Source of the DNA: Salvator merianae
Lineage: Eukaryota > Chordata > Lepidosauria > Squamata > Teiidae
Assembly (NCBI GenBank): GCA_003586115.2
Contig: QVOM02000112.1
Coordinates: 101,817,174 to 101,881,173, forward strand
Length of the DNA stretch: 64,000 nucleotides
Direction: 5' to 3'
Positions 1-10,492 of the stretch are shown here, one piece after another; positions within the stretch are counted from its first letter, which is position 1; each line of letters begins with the position of its first letter. The translations under genes and the position numbers were made by a program. The notes under the pieces are model-generated. The model searched no databases and had not been told where the DNA came from. It saw nothing but the letters and a program-made list of their open reading frames with translations.

Positions 1-127
1 AGTCCATGTTCTACAGAAGCAGAGAAGGTAGAAGAGCAGAAGTGTGAGAAAAAGCGCACAAGAAAGAGGAAGTGCCAGAAAAAAAGATAAAGGAATGAAA
101 GGAAAATAAGGTGGAATACTGAGGTTT

Positions 128-248
128 GAGGAGATTCTGCACTGGCCAGTATACCAAACTAGCAAGCATACTCTCTTTCACACATTGGCGAGGCCCGGGT
201 TCTTAGTATGCTCGCTGGTCTGGTATACCAGTCAGTGAAGGATCACCC
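128..248. mobile_element. Inverted-repeat MITE, family A, copy 1
   Basis: The left arm GATTCTGCACTGGCCAGTAT is mirrored by GGTATACCAGTCAGTGAAGG on the right, so the element folds on itself. It is flanked by TTT on both sides (125-127 and 249-251), a 3-bp target duplication. Four related copies occur in this window. PIF/Harbinger-like is an inference from the 3-bp duplication and GG-rich ends. Confidence 0.7.
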
Positions 249-879
249 TTTCTGGTGTTAGTAAGGATTCAAGGAGAGGCGAGTAGCTGTAGTCTACCTC
301 CAAAGGTACAGTCCTGTTCAATCTGAGCCCTAACCTTTATGAAAAATTAAAATCAAACTGTAAAATAGCATCAGTTATCAGTGGTATACTACTGACTCAA
401 AAGTAGGATTTTTGCCAAATATGGCCTTCTGCTTTAATATGGCTCTCATACTACCTTTTCCTGTTTGTTTTCTGGAAAATGAATAGTGGATATCACTAGC
501 CTAGAAGCAGGCTTTCTGCCTCATTGCAAACATGGTGGTATCTCACCTATGCTGATATAGCACTTTTTGATAAGAAAGTACACAAAAAGCAAATTCAGGT
601 TCTCTCATTAAGAGCCACCAGGGATGCTTAGACAAATATGCACGTCTGCTTTCTATAAACTACAGAAAGGCCTGTTAACAATGACTGAGCTTTTTCTTTC
701 ACTCTGCCCAAGAGTACGTGAGTGTGTGCCTCTGTGTGTAAATGTTTGCTCATTTCTTAGGAGTAGTTAGTTGGCATGTCTACCACAATCTTGGGTCTTC
801 TGCCAAAGGCCTGGGAGTCTGAGGGTCCTGTGCAGTATCTCGGCTGTTCCAAGAACTGTGCTATTCTGAACAGAAATCT

Positions 880-1226
880 GTATCGCTTTTCACACTTTCC
901 ACTGTGGAATATTCAATTGCGAACATTCTGTGGTGGAATAGTCTCTGCGGTGTGGTTGCCATCCGTGCTGCAAGGGCTGAAGCATCCCGTAAATGGGCTT
1001 TCAGTACTCGCAGTGCGAATGTTGGCTGCCCTGCCATGACAGCAACTGGGGAAACGTCTGGCCACTGCCATGGCAACTGGGGACGTGGTGTGCAACTGTG
1101 CAGTTGCACTGTGCAGCTTTCGCACCTAGAGGCAGGTGCAAACACTGTGTACCAGGAGCAGTCCAGCTGCTCCCAGTGCAGTTGTGAGCACAATTTTGCG
1201 CTCCACAGCTAGCAGCAATCAGGAGC
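880..1226 (-). mobile_element. Family C MITE relative, 5' end missing
   Basis: Read on the minus strand, this segment parallels the element at 31453-31826: GCTGCTAGCTGTGGAGCGC, then GAGCAGCTGGACTGCTCC, then CAGTTGCTGTCATGGCA, ending in AAGTGTGAAAAGC. The GGGCCTGTTCACAC end is not found on the right, so that end is lost or diverged. It is GC-rich in an AT-rich intron. Confidence 0.55.
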
Positions 1227-1652
1227 AGCCCTCTAACATCTGTCCTGGGATCTGTTGAAGATATTCTTCCAATTTGGGGGTTACTGTCCTGTGTGCTCCT
1301 ATTACTACCAGGACCCCTTTTGCCTTTACCTTCCACATCTTCTCCAATTCTTCTTTCAGTATTTCTCCTTTCCAGCTATGATAGCAGTTTCTTCTTGATT
1401 ATATTTGAACACTGGGTAACTAGTTGTTTCTTAGTGAGTGTGGATGTTGGTCTTTTAATCATCCATATTTCCCTCATCCATTTCATAAAACCCCTCTCAT
1501 TGGGCTTGCTATAACAGTAACATTTCAACTGATTCAAGTTCTCTTGTCTTCTCCATGAGTAGTTTGTCTCAGTAGTCCACTTGTCATCATACTGGCCTGG
1601 CTTCCCAATATCTGACACTGACCTTGTCAATCGGGACGACCTCTGAAACAGT

Positions 1653-1832
1653 GGCCCTTTCTGCACTTGGCCTTATTCCCGATTATATCTCAGAATAGGG
1701 ACCTGCCATCTGCATGTTAGTGCAGACTATGGTAGACCCTGGGCAAGACCTTTCATAGTTTACATTAGCATGTGCATAGCAGGTCCCTATTCTGGGATAT
1801 CATCCACAATAACGCCAAGTGCAGAAAGGGCC
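1653..1832. mobile_element. Inverted-repeat MITE, family B, 180-bp copy 1
   Basis: The terminal repeat GGCCCTTTCTGCACTTGGC is perfectly mirrored at the right end. The flanking AGT at 1650-1652 and 1833-1835 is a 3-bp target duplication. The copy at 16772-16951 has the same length and layout (CAGAATAGGGACCTGC and its inverted partner inside). Confidence 0.82.
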
Positions 1833-2007
1833 AGTAAGACTTTGTTTTTCTTTCTCTCACAGCTGAGGAAGGGTAGGCAGGTAAAATGTTAGATGCCTTG
1901 CCTAAGACCCTTCCTGAAGGGGTATTCTGGCCAATATTTGAACAAGCATCCTGCATAGTAACTGCATGATAAAGTGTGTACTTGACCACTGTGCTATCCA
2001 ACCTCTT

Positions 2008-2050
2008 CCCCCCCCCCCAAATATGTGTGTGTGTGTGTGTGTGTGTGTGT
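2008..2050. repeat. Poly-C and (TG)n microsatellite
   Basis: A run of C (2008-2018) is followed by about 13 TG units at 2024-2050 and then a short ACAC run. Confidence 0.95.
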
Positions 2051-3146
2051 ATACACACATGTGCATATATATAATTGGCCAGATTCATGGCTACTTTTTT
2101 ATTATTGCTGTCACCACCTCTTCTGGTAGTACAATGTTACTCTTTTGAAAATTAATTTTTAGGGAACTGAGGTCAGTCTCAACTGCCTATCAGGGAAAAA
2201 CAGTACAGACAGATTCATAGCAGGCACAAAGATATAATGTGTAGCGTCAAATGAAAGCAAGCTCCCTATTTTACAAATCAGTAATGAGATGTGTCCATGT
2301 CGAATTATAAAGTGGCAAGCAGAGATTGGGAAGCAGTAGGTTGGGTCCAACCAATAGAAAACAGAATTGGGTCTGGCCTGGAACACAGCTCACTGGACTG
2401 GCTAGAAGCTGGGAGTGTAAAGTAGCAACAAAAGGAAATGTGGCAGAGGATCTCTGAAGCCTCATAATAGTGAAGCAGGAGTCTCCCCAGGATCCAAAAC
2501 CAAAGTCCAGAAATGAGCCAGAACTCAAGAACCATAAAAACAGTCCAATGCCAACAGTGCCAAACAGGGGAACAAGGAACAAATAATCCAGTCACACAGC
2601 ACAAACAAAGGCAACTCACTACTGAGCAATAAGTAGAAAGGCTGGAAGCTGGGTTTCCAGGCAGGGTAAGCAAAATAAGAAAACCAAGGGATCAGGAAGC
2701 AAGGAAATCAGGCTGGTGAATAAGCAGGTGACCTATGAAGCTCCAGAGCAGAGAAACAAATTGTAGGAAGCTTCTAAAACATACAGCCCTCTTGTGTCAG
2801 CTGCTGATTTGAGGTTTACGTGGAGAGTTTTAACTAGTGAAAGGCAACTGATCACAGCTGCGGCCTTCACAGAGATAACAACAGGCCAGGTGTGCAATTG
2901 AGAGCCATCACACGGAGCTGTCAGACAGTTGCCAACTGACTGTATTGCTGCCACGTCCTGACAGGTTGTGGAGGTCATGGTGATAAGCAGCTGTCTTAGA
3001 ACAACTACTGTATGTTTAGGATCAGTAAAGGATTTTGGCTAGATGTTTACTGGAGATTTGATGAATGGAGGTACCTTTTTAGATAGTGTGGTCACTCTTG
3101 TGTGCTTGAGTAGGTACGTGCAATCTTCCAAACAATACTATTCTAA

Positions 3147-3333
3147 GAGAGATTCTGCATGGCCAGTATATCAGACCAGCAAGTTGTACTAAAAGCCCCC
3201 TTCTCACACACTGGTGCAGTCTAAGGAAGGCCCTAGGTAGGGCCTTTTTAGACCACACCAGGGTGTGGAAGGGAGAATCTTAGTACACTTGCCAATCTGG
3301 TATACCAGCCAGTTGAAAGTGTAAAAACGTCCC
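3147..3333. mobile_element. Inverted-repeat MITE, family A, copy 2 (diverged)
   Basis: The left arm GAGATTCTGCATGGCCAGTA and the right-arm segment TGGTATACCAGCCAGTTG match family A. An inner palindrome around TAGGGCCTTTTTAGACC extends it. The right terminus is too diverged to define the target duplication. Confidence 0.6.
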
Positions 3334-5043
3334 TATTCTAACACCCTTGTTACTAGACTACACTGGTTCTGTTTGCTTGGCACCATCATCATTATTATTT
3401 TGCTGCCAAGCCAAATCTATCCTATTTTCTGCAGCATTTAAGTAACATTAGTTTTTGTGATCTCCTATGTTTTGCTGATAATTATGGGCTGCTGCTTTAT
3501 TCTGTTCTCAGTCCTATATTAGTGGCTTCCTTTACATGTCACAGGATGATGCTGTATGCAAAAGTAGAGTCTTCAGGCCTTTGAAGCAAAGGGCAAGACT
3601 TTCCACTGATATAAAAGTGATTATTTTCATTTACAGTTTATTTGCAAATGGGGAAATGAGAGCCGTCTTTGCTAGACACAAAGACAAGTCTGCATTTTGA
3701 CAGTGTTTGGGATGATCAAAACGTCAATCCACATATTTGAAATTTTAACACTGTGAAGGCTTTGGAAACCAGAACTGTCACCATAATTTGACTGGCTGGC
3801 AGTTTTGAATATTAACTATTGGTTCAATGCTGTTTAGGTCCACTGATCTTCATTACAATGAGTGCAGCAAAATATTTTGCTTCTTCCTCAAAATGTTTAT
3901 ATTTTCTATTTTAATCAGCATGCTGGAGAGAAGTGCCCAATAATCAGCAGGTGAAGGAAATAAGGGGAAGAAAGTATTCTGCACACTCAACGGATTGACT
4001 TGACATACATTTAAGATATACATGTAATTATGTATTGACTATCCTTCATCTAGTCCATGAGCAGAATCCAGGTACTGTTTCAGAATCTACCAAGTTACAC
4101 CTAACCAAGATGCAAGAGAGGACTAGAGCAGGATATTAATCAGCATACTGATACCATGATGCCCAAAATTTCAGAATGACTGCCAGAGCAGAGAGCATGA
4201 CTTTATGTCACCCAGTCAGCTATTGCTGAATGCTAAACGGTTTAGCAAAAATAGTCCTGCTTTAGAGATTAGAAAGCACAAAGTACATTTTGTAGGCCAG
4301 AATGACAGAAAGTGACCCCTGTAACTTAGAATAAATCTCCTGGGGTGTACACAAATACTGTCATGTATCTTCAAAACACTTCAGAGATATAGATTCCAGC
4401 AGAGTTTACTTTGTCCTATCTGTATTACAAGAAACCCATGCAGCCTGAATGCAATTATAGACATAACATTCTTTAGTTTTTCATAGTAACATCTCAAAAG
4501 ACTTAAAATGTAAACCTTCTATTCAAACTTGACAGTTGGCTTTGAAAATAAATTACATATGTATGCAATGATTGATATAATCTTTTATAATCATCTTGGT
4601 GGATTCTCGATAATCCTGGAATACGAACATCTCTTTTCTCTGTAAGAATATCCAATGAATTCTTTATTTTAATGTGACACGAAATCCCCAGTTCAGTGAC
4701 CAAATTTCTTCAGAATCATAGTAGTTTCCTAAAAAAAACATTCAAAACTAGAAATGGAAAACAATGGGAGCAAAGCAATTCTTTGGGAATGAAATCAATG
4801 ATTCTGGCATATGTGAACAGAATTACAAAAACCACCTACTACATAGTTTTGAAAGCTTCATTAACTAATTACCTGAAGTGGAATTGATAACTTATTAATT
4901 GTCTTCTCTTTCATATATTTTTTTCCATAAAGGTATTTTTGAAATAAAAAGTTTAACCATGGATTATACAACTACCTCCCCCATTAAGATGCACTTGGAA
5001 AAAAAAAGTATTGAGCTTTATTAACTCATTTTGTTAAACTTAC

Positions 5044-5113
5044 TTCTGTCTTCATGGAATTTCCTGCATGTTTTTACAGCAACAAAGACATCCGTTTTCT
5101 TCACAGGTTTGCC
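5044..5113 (-). CDS. B3GLCT: B3GLCT exon 10
   Basis: This 70-bp exon encodes GKPVKKTDVFVAVKTCRKFH and then EDR plus one base. Human [23 protein letters not shown] has the same length and phase. VFVAVKTCRKFH is the first beta strand and loop of the catalytic GT31 (Fringe-like) domain. The acceptor is TTTTATTTTAG and the donor AGAA|GTAAGT. It is the last recognisable B3GLCT exon before the window edge. A search of 1-5043 for the next exon (human IPIVKQTWES region) found nothing, so intron 10 is longer than 5 kb. Confidence 0.96.
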
Positions 5114-5448
5114 CTAAAATAAAACGTAATCTATGTTTTTTTCTGCTCAACTTTATATTAATAAGTCATAAAAAGACCCATGAAATATCATTCTTCAGAC
5201 TACAATTTATTAAAAAGTAATTTATGGGTATATAACAAGATTTCTTTTTCTACACTATGAATATTGCCTAATGGCTTTTTTTTAAACTCAGCTCTAATTG
5301 AAATTCTGATTCAAATCAGTTACAATACATAATAGGAAGGAAACTGAGCAAAAGGGAAGTACTGAAGTTATGATCTAGCCTAAAGAAAAATCACTGCAAA
5401 ATCTTTAGAATTTACTTTCCTTACTCCTGACATCTGTACTGGGTGGGG

Positions 5449-5773
5449 AGGTCGGCCGAGTGGATCCCAGGTACACCTTGTCTGCATTATGGGGCTATTT
5501 TCTTGGGAAGCCACAGTGCCTGGTAGAATGCTGTATCCACATTAGGCAAAAACGGCACCATAGCCTGCTCCAATCATGGACTGCTTATGAGTAGTTCACA
5601 CAGAAGCCCAGGTTGGTATACCGTTCCCAGCCTTTATAGTTGGGTTAGGCTGGGCTGCCCACAGTGCAGATGGCCCCGGGTGTGGGCCACTGGTAGCCTG
5701 GCCCAATGTGGACTTGATCACATAATTCAGCCCACGACGGTGCACGATTACTAGCACTATGCAGAAATGGCCT
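5449..5773. mobile_element. Possible one-ended family B relative
   Basis: A GC-rich island in AT-rich intron. Its right edge TATGCAGAAATGGCC resembles the family B end GTGCAGAAAGGGCC. No left terminal repeat or target duplication is visible. Confidence 0.3.
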
Positions 5774-6288
5774 AGGAGTCTAAAACATTTTTTTTCCTCC
5801 TATTCTGCTATTTTTGTTTTAATAGTCAGTTGGTAATTTATGTAGTGGAACCAACAGGACAGTTGGGGGAACCTTACTTTGATCTCTTCAAACTGTGCTT
5901 TGATCTGCAGATCAAGCAAAGGTTCATATCAGAGCCTTACACTTTTTCCATCATCCTGCCAGGTTTCCTTCAGGAGTTGCCACTGTACATAGGCTGAGCA
6001 GGTCACATCCACAAGACTGGAGAATTTTCAACTTAGATTGTATCAAATGGCATAAGCAGCTGAGTGAGCATAAATGATGGCCTTGAATTGTTAGAAGACT
6101 TTATTAGTGCTGAAATTGGAATAGTTATTTCTCTTATCTCCCTTCGCGACTTAGCTTTTTAATATACATGTACTTCTTGAAGCTAGTTGTGAATTTTTGA
6201 GTAAGATCCACTCTCCTTTATGCATAAGTATGAAATGGAAGACTGTGACCAAGTAGAACTCTTTTGCTGTGATCAAAAGAGCCATAGA

Positions 6289-6724
6289 AATAATTGAGCT
6301 TTTCCCCTCTTAATCAGTAACGCTCTGTTTTAAACTGAGAAGGCTTATAAAAATGAAGTCTCATCATCTGGATATCATCTGTAAAGTTTACACTTGGAGG
6401 TGGATTCAAAAAAACTATTTTCTGAGTTTTTGTTTTTCAATATGCTGATTTTCAGAAAAGAATTCAGCTACTGCATGGTGCAATTAACTTCAATTGTGTT
6501 GGTAATAATTGAGCTTTTCCCCCCTCAATTGGTAATGCTCTGTTTTAAACTGAGAAGGCTTGTAAAAATGAAGTCTCATCTTGATACCCAGCATATTATC
6601 TGTAAAATTTACACTTGGAGGTAGATTCAGAAAAACTAATTTCTGGGTTTTTGTTTTTTAATATGCTGATTTTCAGAAAAGAATTCAGCTACTGCATGGT
6701 GCAATTAACTTCAGTTGGGTAGGT
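6289..6724. repeat. Tandem duplication, two units of about 215 bp
   Basis: The unit starting AATAATTGAGCTTTTCCC at 6289 repeats from 6504. Both units carry TCTGTTTTAAACTGAGAAGG, TTTACACTTGGAGGT, TTTTCAGAAAAGAATTCAGC and GCATGGTGCAATTAACTTCA in the same order. They differ by scattered substitutions and a small indel after GTCTCATC. Confidence 0.93.
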
Positions 6725-7305
6725 AAGAACAAAGTAAGCATTTTTTCCTCAATTAAAATATAGAATATTTTTATTTCACATCAAAAATGCAAGACACATG
6801 AATGGATTTTTGTCTACCAAAGTGGTTTCCATCATTAAACTAGGGACAGGCTTTGCCCTCAGGTTTACAATAAAGAAGACAAGAAATCAAAGCCAAATTT
6901 GGAAAAAATTATCTAGTCCAGTCTAGGTAGATTTTTCTTTTTCTGGTGTTCCTGCTCGAATACGGGTTGGTGGCTCTTGGTTCTCTAGTTGGTAGCTTTT
7001 AGATAAAGTCTTATTTCTCCCATACTTCTGCTGTCCTAGTATAACAAACAGTTGGACTGGAGTGGCGAGTTGTATTACAATAGGACAAGCAAACTTACAT
7101 CAGATGATGGTGGGGTCAGGAATATCTCCTTCTTGCCATGCTATCCTCCTGAAAAGCAGGGAGTACAAGTACCACTTTGCTCCTGGCTCCCAGACCTGTG
7201 GCAGGTATTGGTTAAATCTCCTATTCTGCTCTACACTTCCAAAGCAATATTAATAGCGCATTCTGTGAGCTTTGAATTCCCCAGGCTGAATCATACACTC
7301 AATAC

Positions 7306-7470
7306 ATAATTTTGAACTCACTAGGCAGTCTTAGGCAAGCCTTTCTCTCTCCGCCTCAGACAAATATACCTGTGATCTTCACTACAGAGTCTTTGATAAT
7401 CAGGGATCAGCAATATGACAAATGCTGTTTTTACCAGCTTATTGTGAGGATTTTTAAAAATTTAGTTGAC
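7306..7470 (+). mobile_element. Lizard-type SINE body fragment
   Basis: The order TTTGAACTCACTAGGCAG, CTTAGGCAAGCC, TCTCTCTCCGCCTCAG, then TTATTGTGAGGATTTTTA follows the body of common squamate SINEs (AACTCACTGGGTGACC..., ...GGTTGTTGTGAGGATAAA). No tRNA-type promoter boxes are kept. Confidence 0.55.
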
Positions 7471-8059
7471 TTTAAATTCCTTCTTTCAGCACCATTACAG
7501 ATTTATTCTGCATAATTCTTTTCAGTATTTTGCCCTTGTTCCATAAACAAGACTATGGATGGAAATGTTTCTTGTACTGAAAAACGCTAAATTTTATGAA
7601 TCCTGGGCTGCCTCCAGTCACAGAGAATAAAATGTGGAATCTTGCTTGGATCCCAAAATTGCCTCTCACTGTCCCTGCCAGATGGTAAGTCAACATCACA
7701 GGGCAAGTGCAGGCACTCACCTGTCTGGACGCTTGTTCCCACAATGACGAGGCCTCTACTTCCAGGAATTTCAATGACGCGAAATACCCAGAAGCGCGTG
7801 ATCACCAGTTTCAATGCTGCGCATGCACAGGGGTCATTTTCTTCAAGGCCCATGGCAAAAGCAAGCATCCAGGCAGGTAAGTCAATTTGCTGTTTGAGGG
7901 AAACCCACCATGAGTGTTGACTTTTCCTGAGTAGCAATTTACAGAATTCTACCCCTTTTCCCGGGGCTATGTTGGAATTGTCACAGATACATGTGGCAAT
8001 CCCAACATAATCCTCAGATAACCCCATGCTTTAGGCCCTGTGTGATTTAAAATTGCAAA

Positions 8060-8235
8060 AATTCCTGATAATAACTACATTTGGATCCTTCTTTGTCGTT
8101 GAGCTGGGTTCTACTCCTGGTGCCCACACGAATGCACCCATGCAATTTTGACAGAAATATGGAAATAGTTTGCCACTGCTGCTTTCTGGGGAGACACCAG
8201 GGATCTGGGATTTTTCTGCAGGCAAAGCAGGTATT
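8060..8235 (-). mobile_element. tRNA-derived SINE fragment, antisense
   Basis: On the minus strand it reads GCAGTGGCAAACTATTTCC, TCAAAATTGCATGGGTGCAT and GGGCACCAGGAGTAGAAC. This parallels the bodies of the SINEs at 36655 and 52741 (AATGCCAAATGACTTC, AAAATTGCAAGGATGCA, GTCACCA). Confidence 0.5.
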
Positions 8236-9432
8236 ATATCACTTAGTTCCAATCCTTCCCCAAGGATATCTTCTTCATCTCTATTGAAATGGTAATAGTT
8301 AATGTTCAGAACACTTTGTGAAAATGGGGTGAAAAAAATGGTAGGGCTCCTTTTTACCATTTCAGTGTGCCGTATCTTCCTTCACAATCTCCTTGCGCAA
8401 GTTTATTTTTATTTTTACTCCTAGTAATCAGCATTCTATGGCTATTGAGCATGCTCAGTCCACATACTCTGATCTGGGAATTTCTCACGCACACAGACAG
8501 CTTTCTTCTCTAAAACTATATTTGACTTCTGTAAACTGTGAAAATTCCTACCTTTATTAGTATCTCTTTCTACAGCATAAATGGTATAAATTTTGACTGC
8601 GTAAGCACTACCGTTCACTTCGAACATTAGAAATGGGAAGAAGGATTTTAATATCTGAAAGTGGCACTGAAAGATGTAATTGTTCAGTCAGACCTTCTTG
8701 TGCTGAGCACTTGAGATGTTTATGGCAGAAGCAGACCATGTCTCCACTTACATGGTAAGGCACCACCATGAGCTGTCTGGGGCAGTAAGTCTCCATTTTC
8801 AAAAGCATCTGCCACCATACTCAGGTGGCTGGAGACGAGGGCAAGAGAGGCAGCATGGTGCAAATGGAATCATGGCAATGCCTGCCACTGCTATTGGGAG
8901 GGTGCTCCAGGGGAGCCACCTGCCCCCACGTGGCTCCCACCGCAGGAGCACAGACACTGCCAAAGACTGTTTATCTTACTGTGTTTGGGAGAAAAGGAGG
9001 GCTTTGCATATAAAAATACACTCTACTGTATTCATAGAGAAAACAACAGAATCTTAGGTAATGATATCTCTTTTACTGAAACCATGACAGTGCTTGTCCA
9101 GATGGCCAGATCACTAGAAGGAACTTTGCTACCAAACTTTTAAAACCACCGAGGATCATAATAAAAGCCAATTACCACTATGGGCATATGTGTCATTATG
9201 CCACTTGTTCTCTGCCCATCAAACAATAGTTCCCATGCTGCCAATATGAAATATCTTTTGAAACTGAGAGAGCTTTATAAGCAATTTCTGAAATAATGAG
9301 CAATTCCTACTTGCTCATGGAAAAAAAATTAAACATTATTCCATACCCTCCAGCTTCCCTTAAGGTAGCATTTTGGATTCCTCTGCTGGTAAACACATAT
9401 AATGCATTTAGAAAAGAAATGAAAGCCAGACA

Positions 9433-9950
9433 AAAGGCCTTTCTGCATGGACCCTTAATACAGATTAAGGGTCCATGTAGTTTACTTCTAGGCTACATAG
9501 ATCTGAACATTAGTACAGATCTATGAGGCTACACCCCCTGCTGGACTGCTCTGTCTGCATGGGACAGAGAGAGATCCAAATTAAAGGAAGCCTTCATCCA
9601 GATCTCTGGTAGACCTCATTAATTGGGTCTTCCTGAGGGACCTCTGACCCTTACCCCAAACATGGGAGGCATGCAAAAGGCATGCTTGAGACTACTGGGA
9701 GGGTGTTTCAGCGGTATGCCATAGCGCACCACCAATAAGCACCCCCTAGAGGCCCCAAGGCTAGGAACTTCTCTTCCTAGCCTTCCGAGGCATGGGGTGT
9801 GGCCGCAAAGCTCACAAGAGCTTCATGGCATGATGTAGTCTAATCTGGATCAGCGCTGTCTGCCCACGGCTCCCCATGATCTGGATCAGTCGGTTGGGCT
9901 AATCCGGACCCACTGATCTGGATATACAGCAGGTAAGTGCAGAAAGGGCC
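9433..9950. mobile_element. Family B long-form transposon (518 bp)
   Basis: The left end AGGCCTTTCTGCATGG pairs with the right end AAGTGCAGAAAGGGCC. ACA flanks both sides (9430-9432 and 9951-9953). The body shares CTGGTAGACC, CACCCCCTAGAGGCC or similar blocks and a GATCTGGAT-rich right part with 35250-35694. It has no coding capacity, so it is non-autonomous. Confidence 0.75.
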
Positions 9951-10492
9951 ACAGATTTAATGGTACAAAAAATAATCCCTTTTCATGTTTTTTTCTCTTT
10001 TTCTCCTGCCTTTTCCAATTCTTGGTTTAACACTAAGGAAGACTTAGTGTTAGGGTTAGTAGGCTTCATTTAGTAGGGTTAGTAGGCTTCATTTCTTTTA
10101 AACAATGGCATCTGTCCGTGTATCCATGTGCACTTTAATTCATTGTCTTGCTCCTCCCTCCTCCCATTAAACATGACAGGGCTGCCAGACACATGTAAAA
10201 TCATGGATAGGTTAGCATTTTCTTCACTTGAAAAAGATGTGCATGAATGATGAATGCTAAACCCGTCCCATCTTATTTTCATGTGTAATTCCACACCACC
10301 TAGTTTTCTCTCAGTTCTTCTCCAGTGAAGTAAAGGAGAGTGCCTGAATAAAGAACTAGCAGGGGATGCATATGTTCCTCTCCCCAGCAGGAGACACACA
10401 GTTAATGTTTTACTTAATGAATATAGCAGATAGTTCAGTGGGTACTTACTGCAAATGTACTTTCTCCAGTAGACTCAGCAGACTCAGAAAGC

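Larger units (their letters stand above)
1..5043 (-). other. B3GLCT intron 10 (partial)
   Basis: Non-coding. It holds inverted-repeat transposons at 128-248, 1653-1832 and 3147-3333, a C-family relative at 880-1226, and a C-run plus TG microsatellite at 2008-2050. The stretch 2165-2990 is moderately GC-rich and looks like an old retroelement or LTR fragment, but I cannot classify it. From 3350 to 5043 I see nothing recognisable. Confidence 0.8.

Noticed and set aside
4503..4703. Possible next B3GLCT exon downstream of exon 10
   Set aside because: The translation does not match the expected IPIVK-TWES or VDLGIPNT segments, and the splice sites do not fit.
7587..8027. 146-codon minus-strand frame
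   Set aside because: No domain or codon pattern. It sits next to SINE-like sequence in intron 9.
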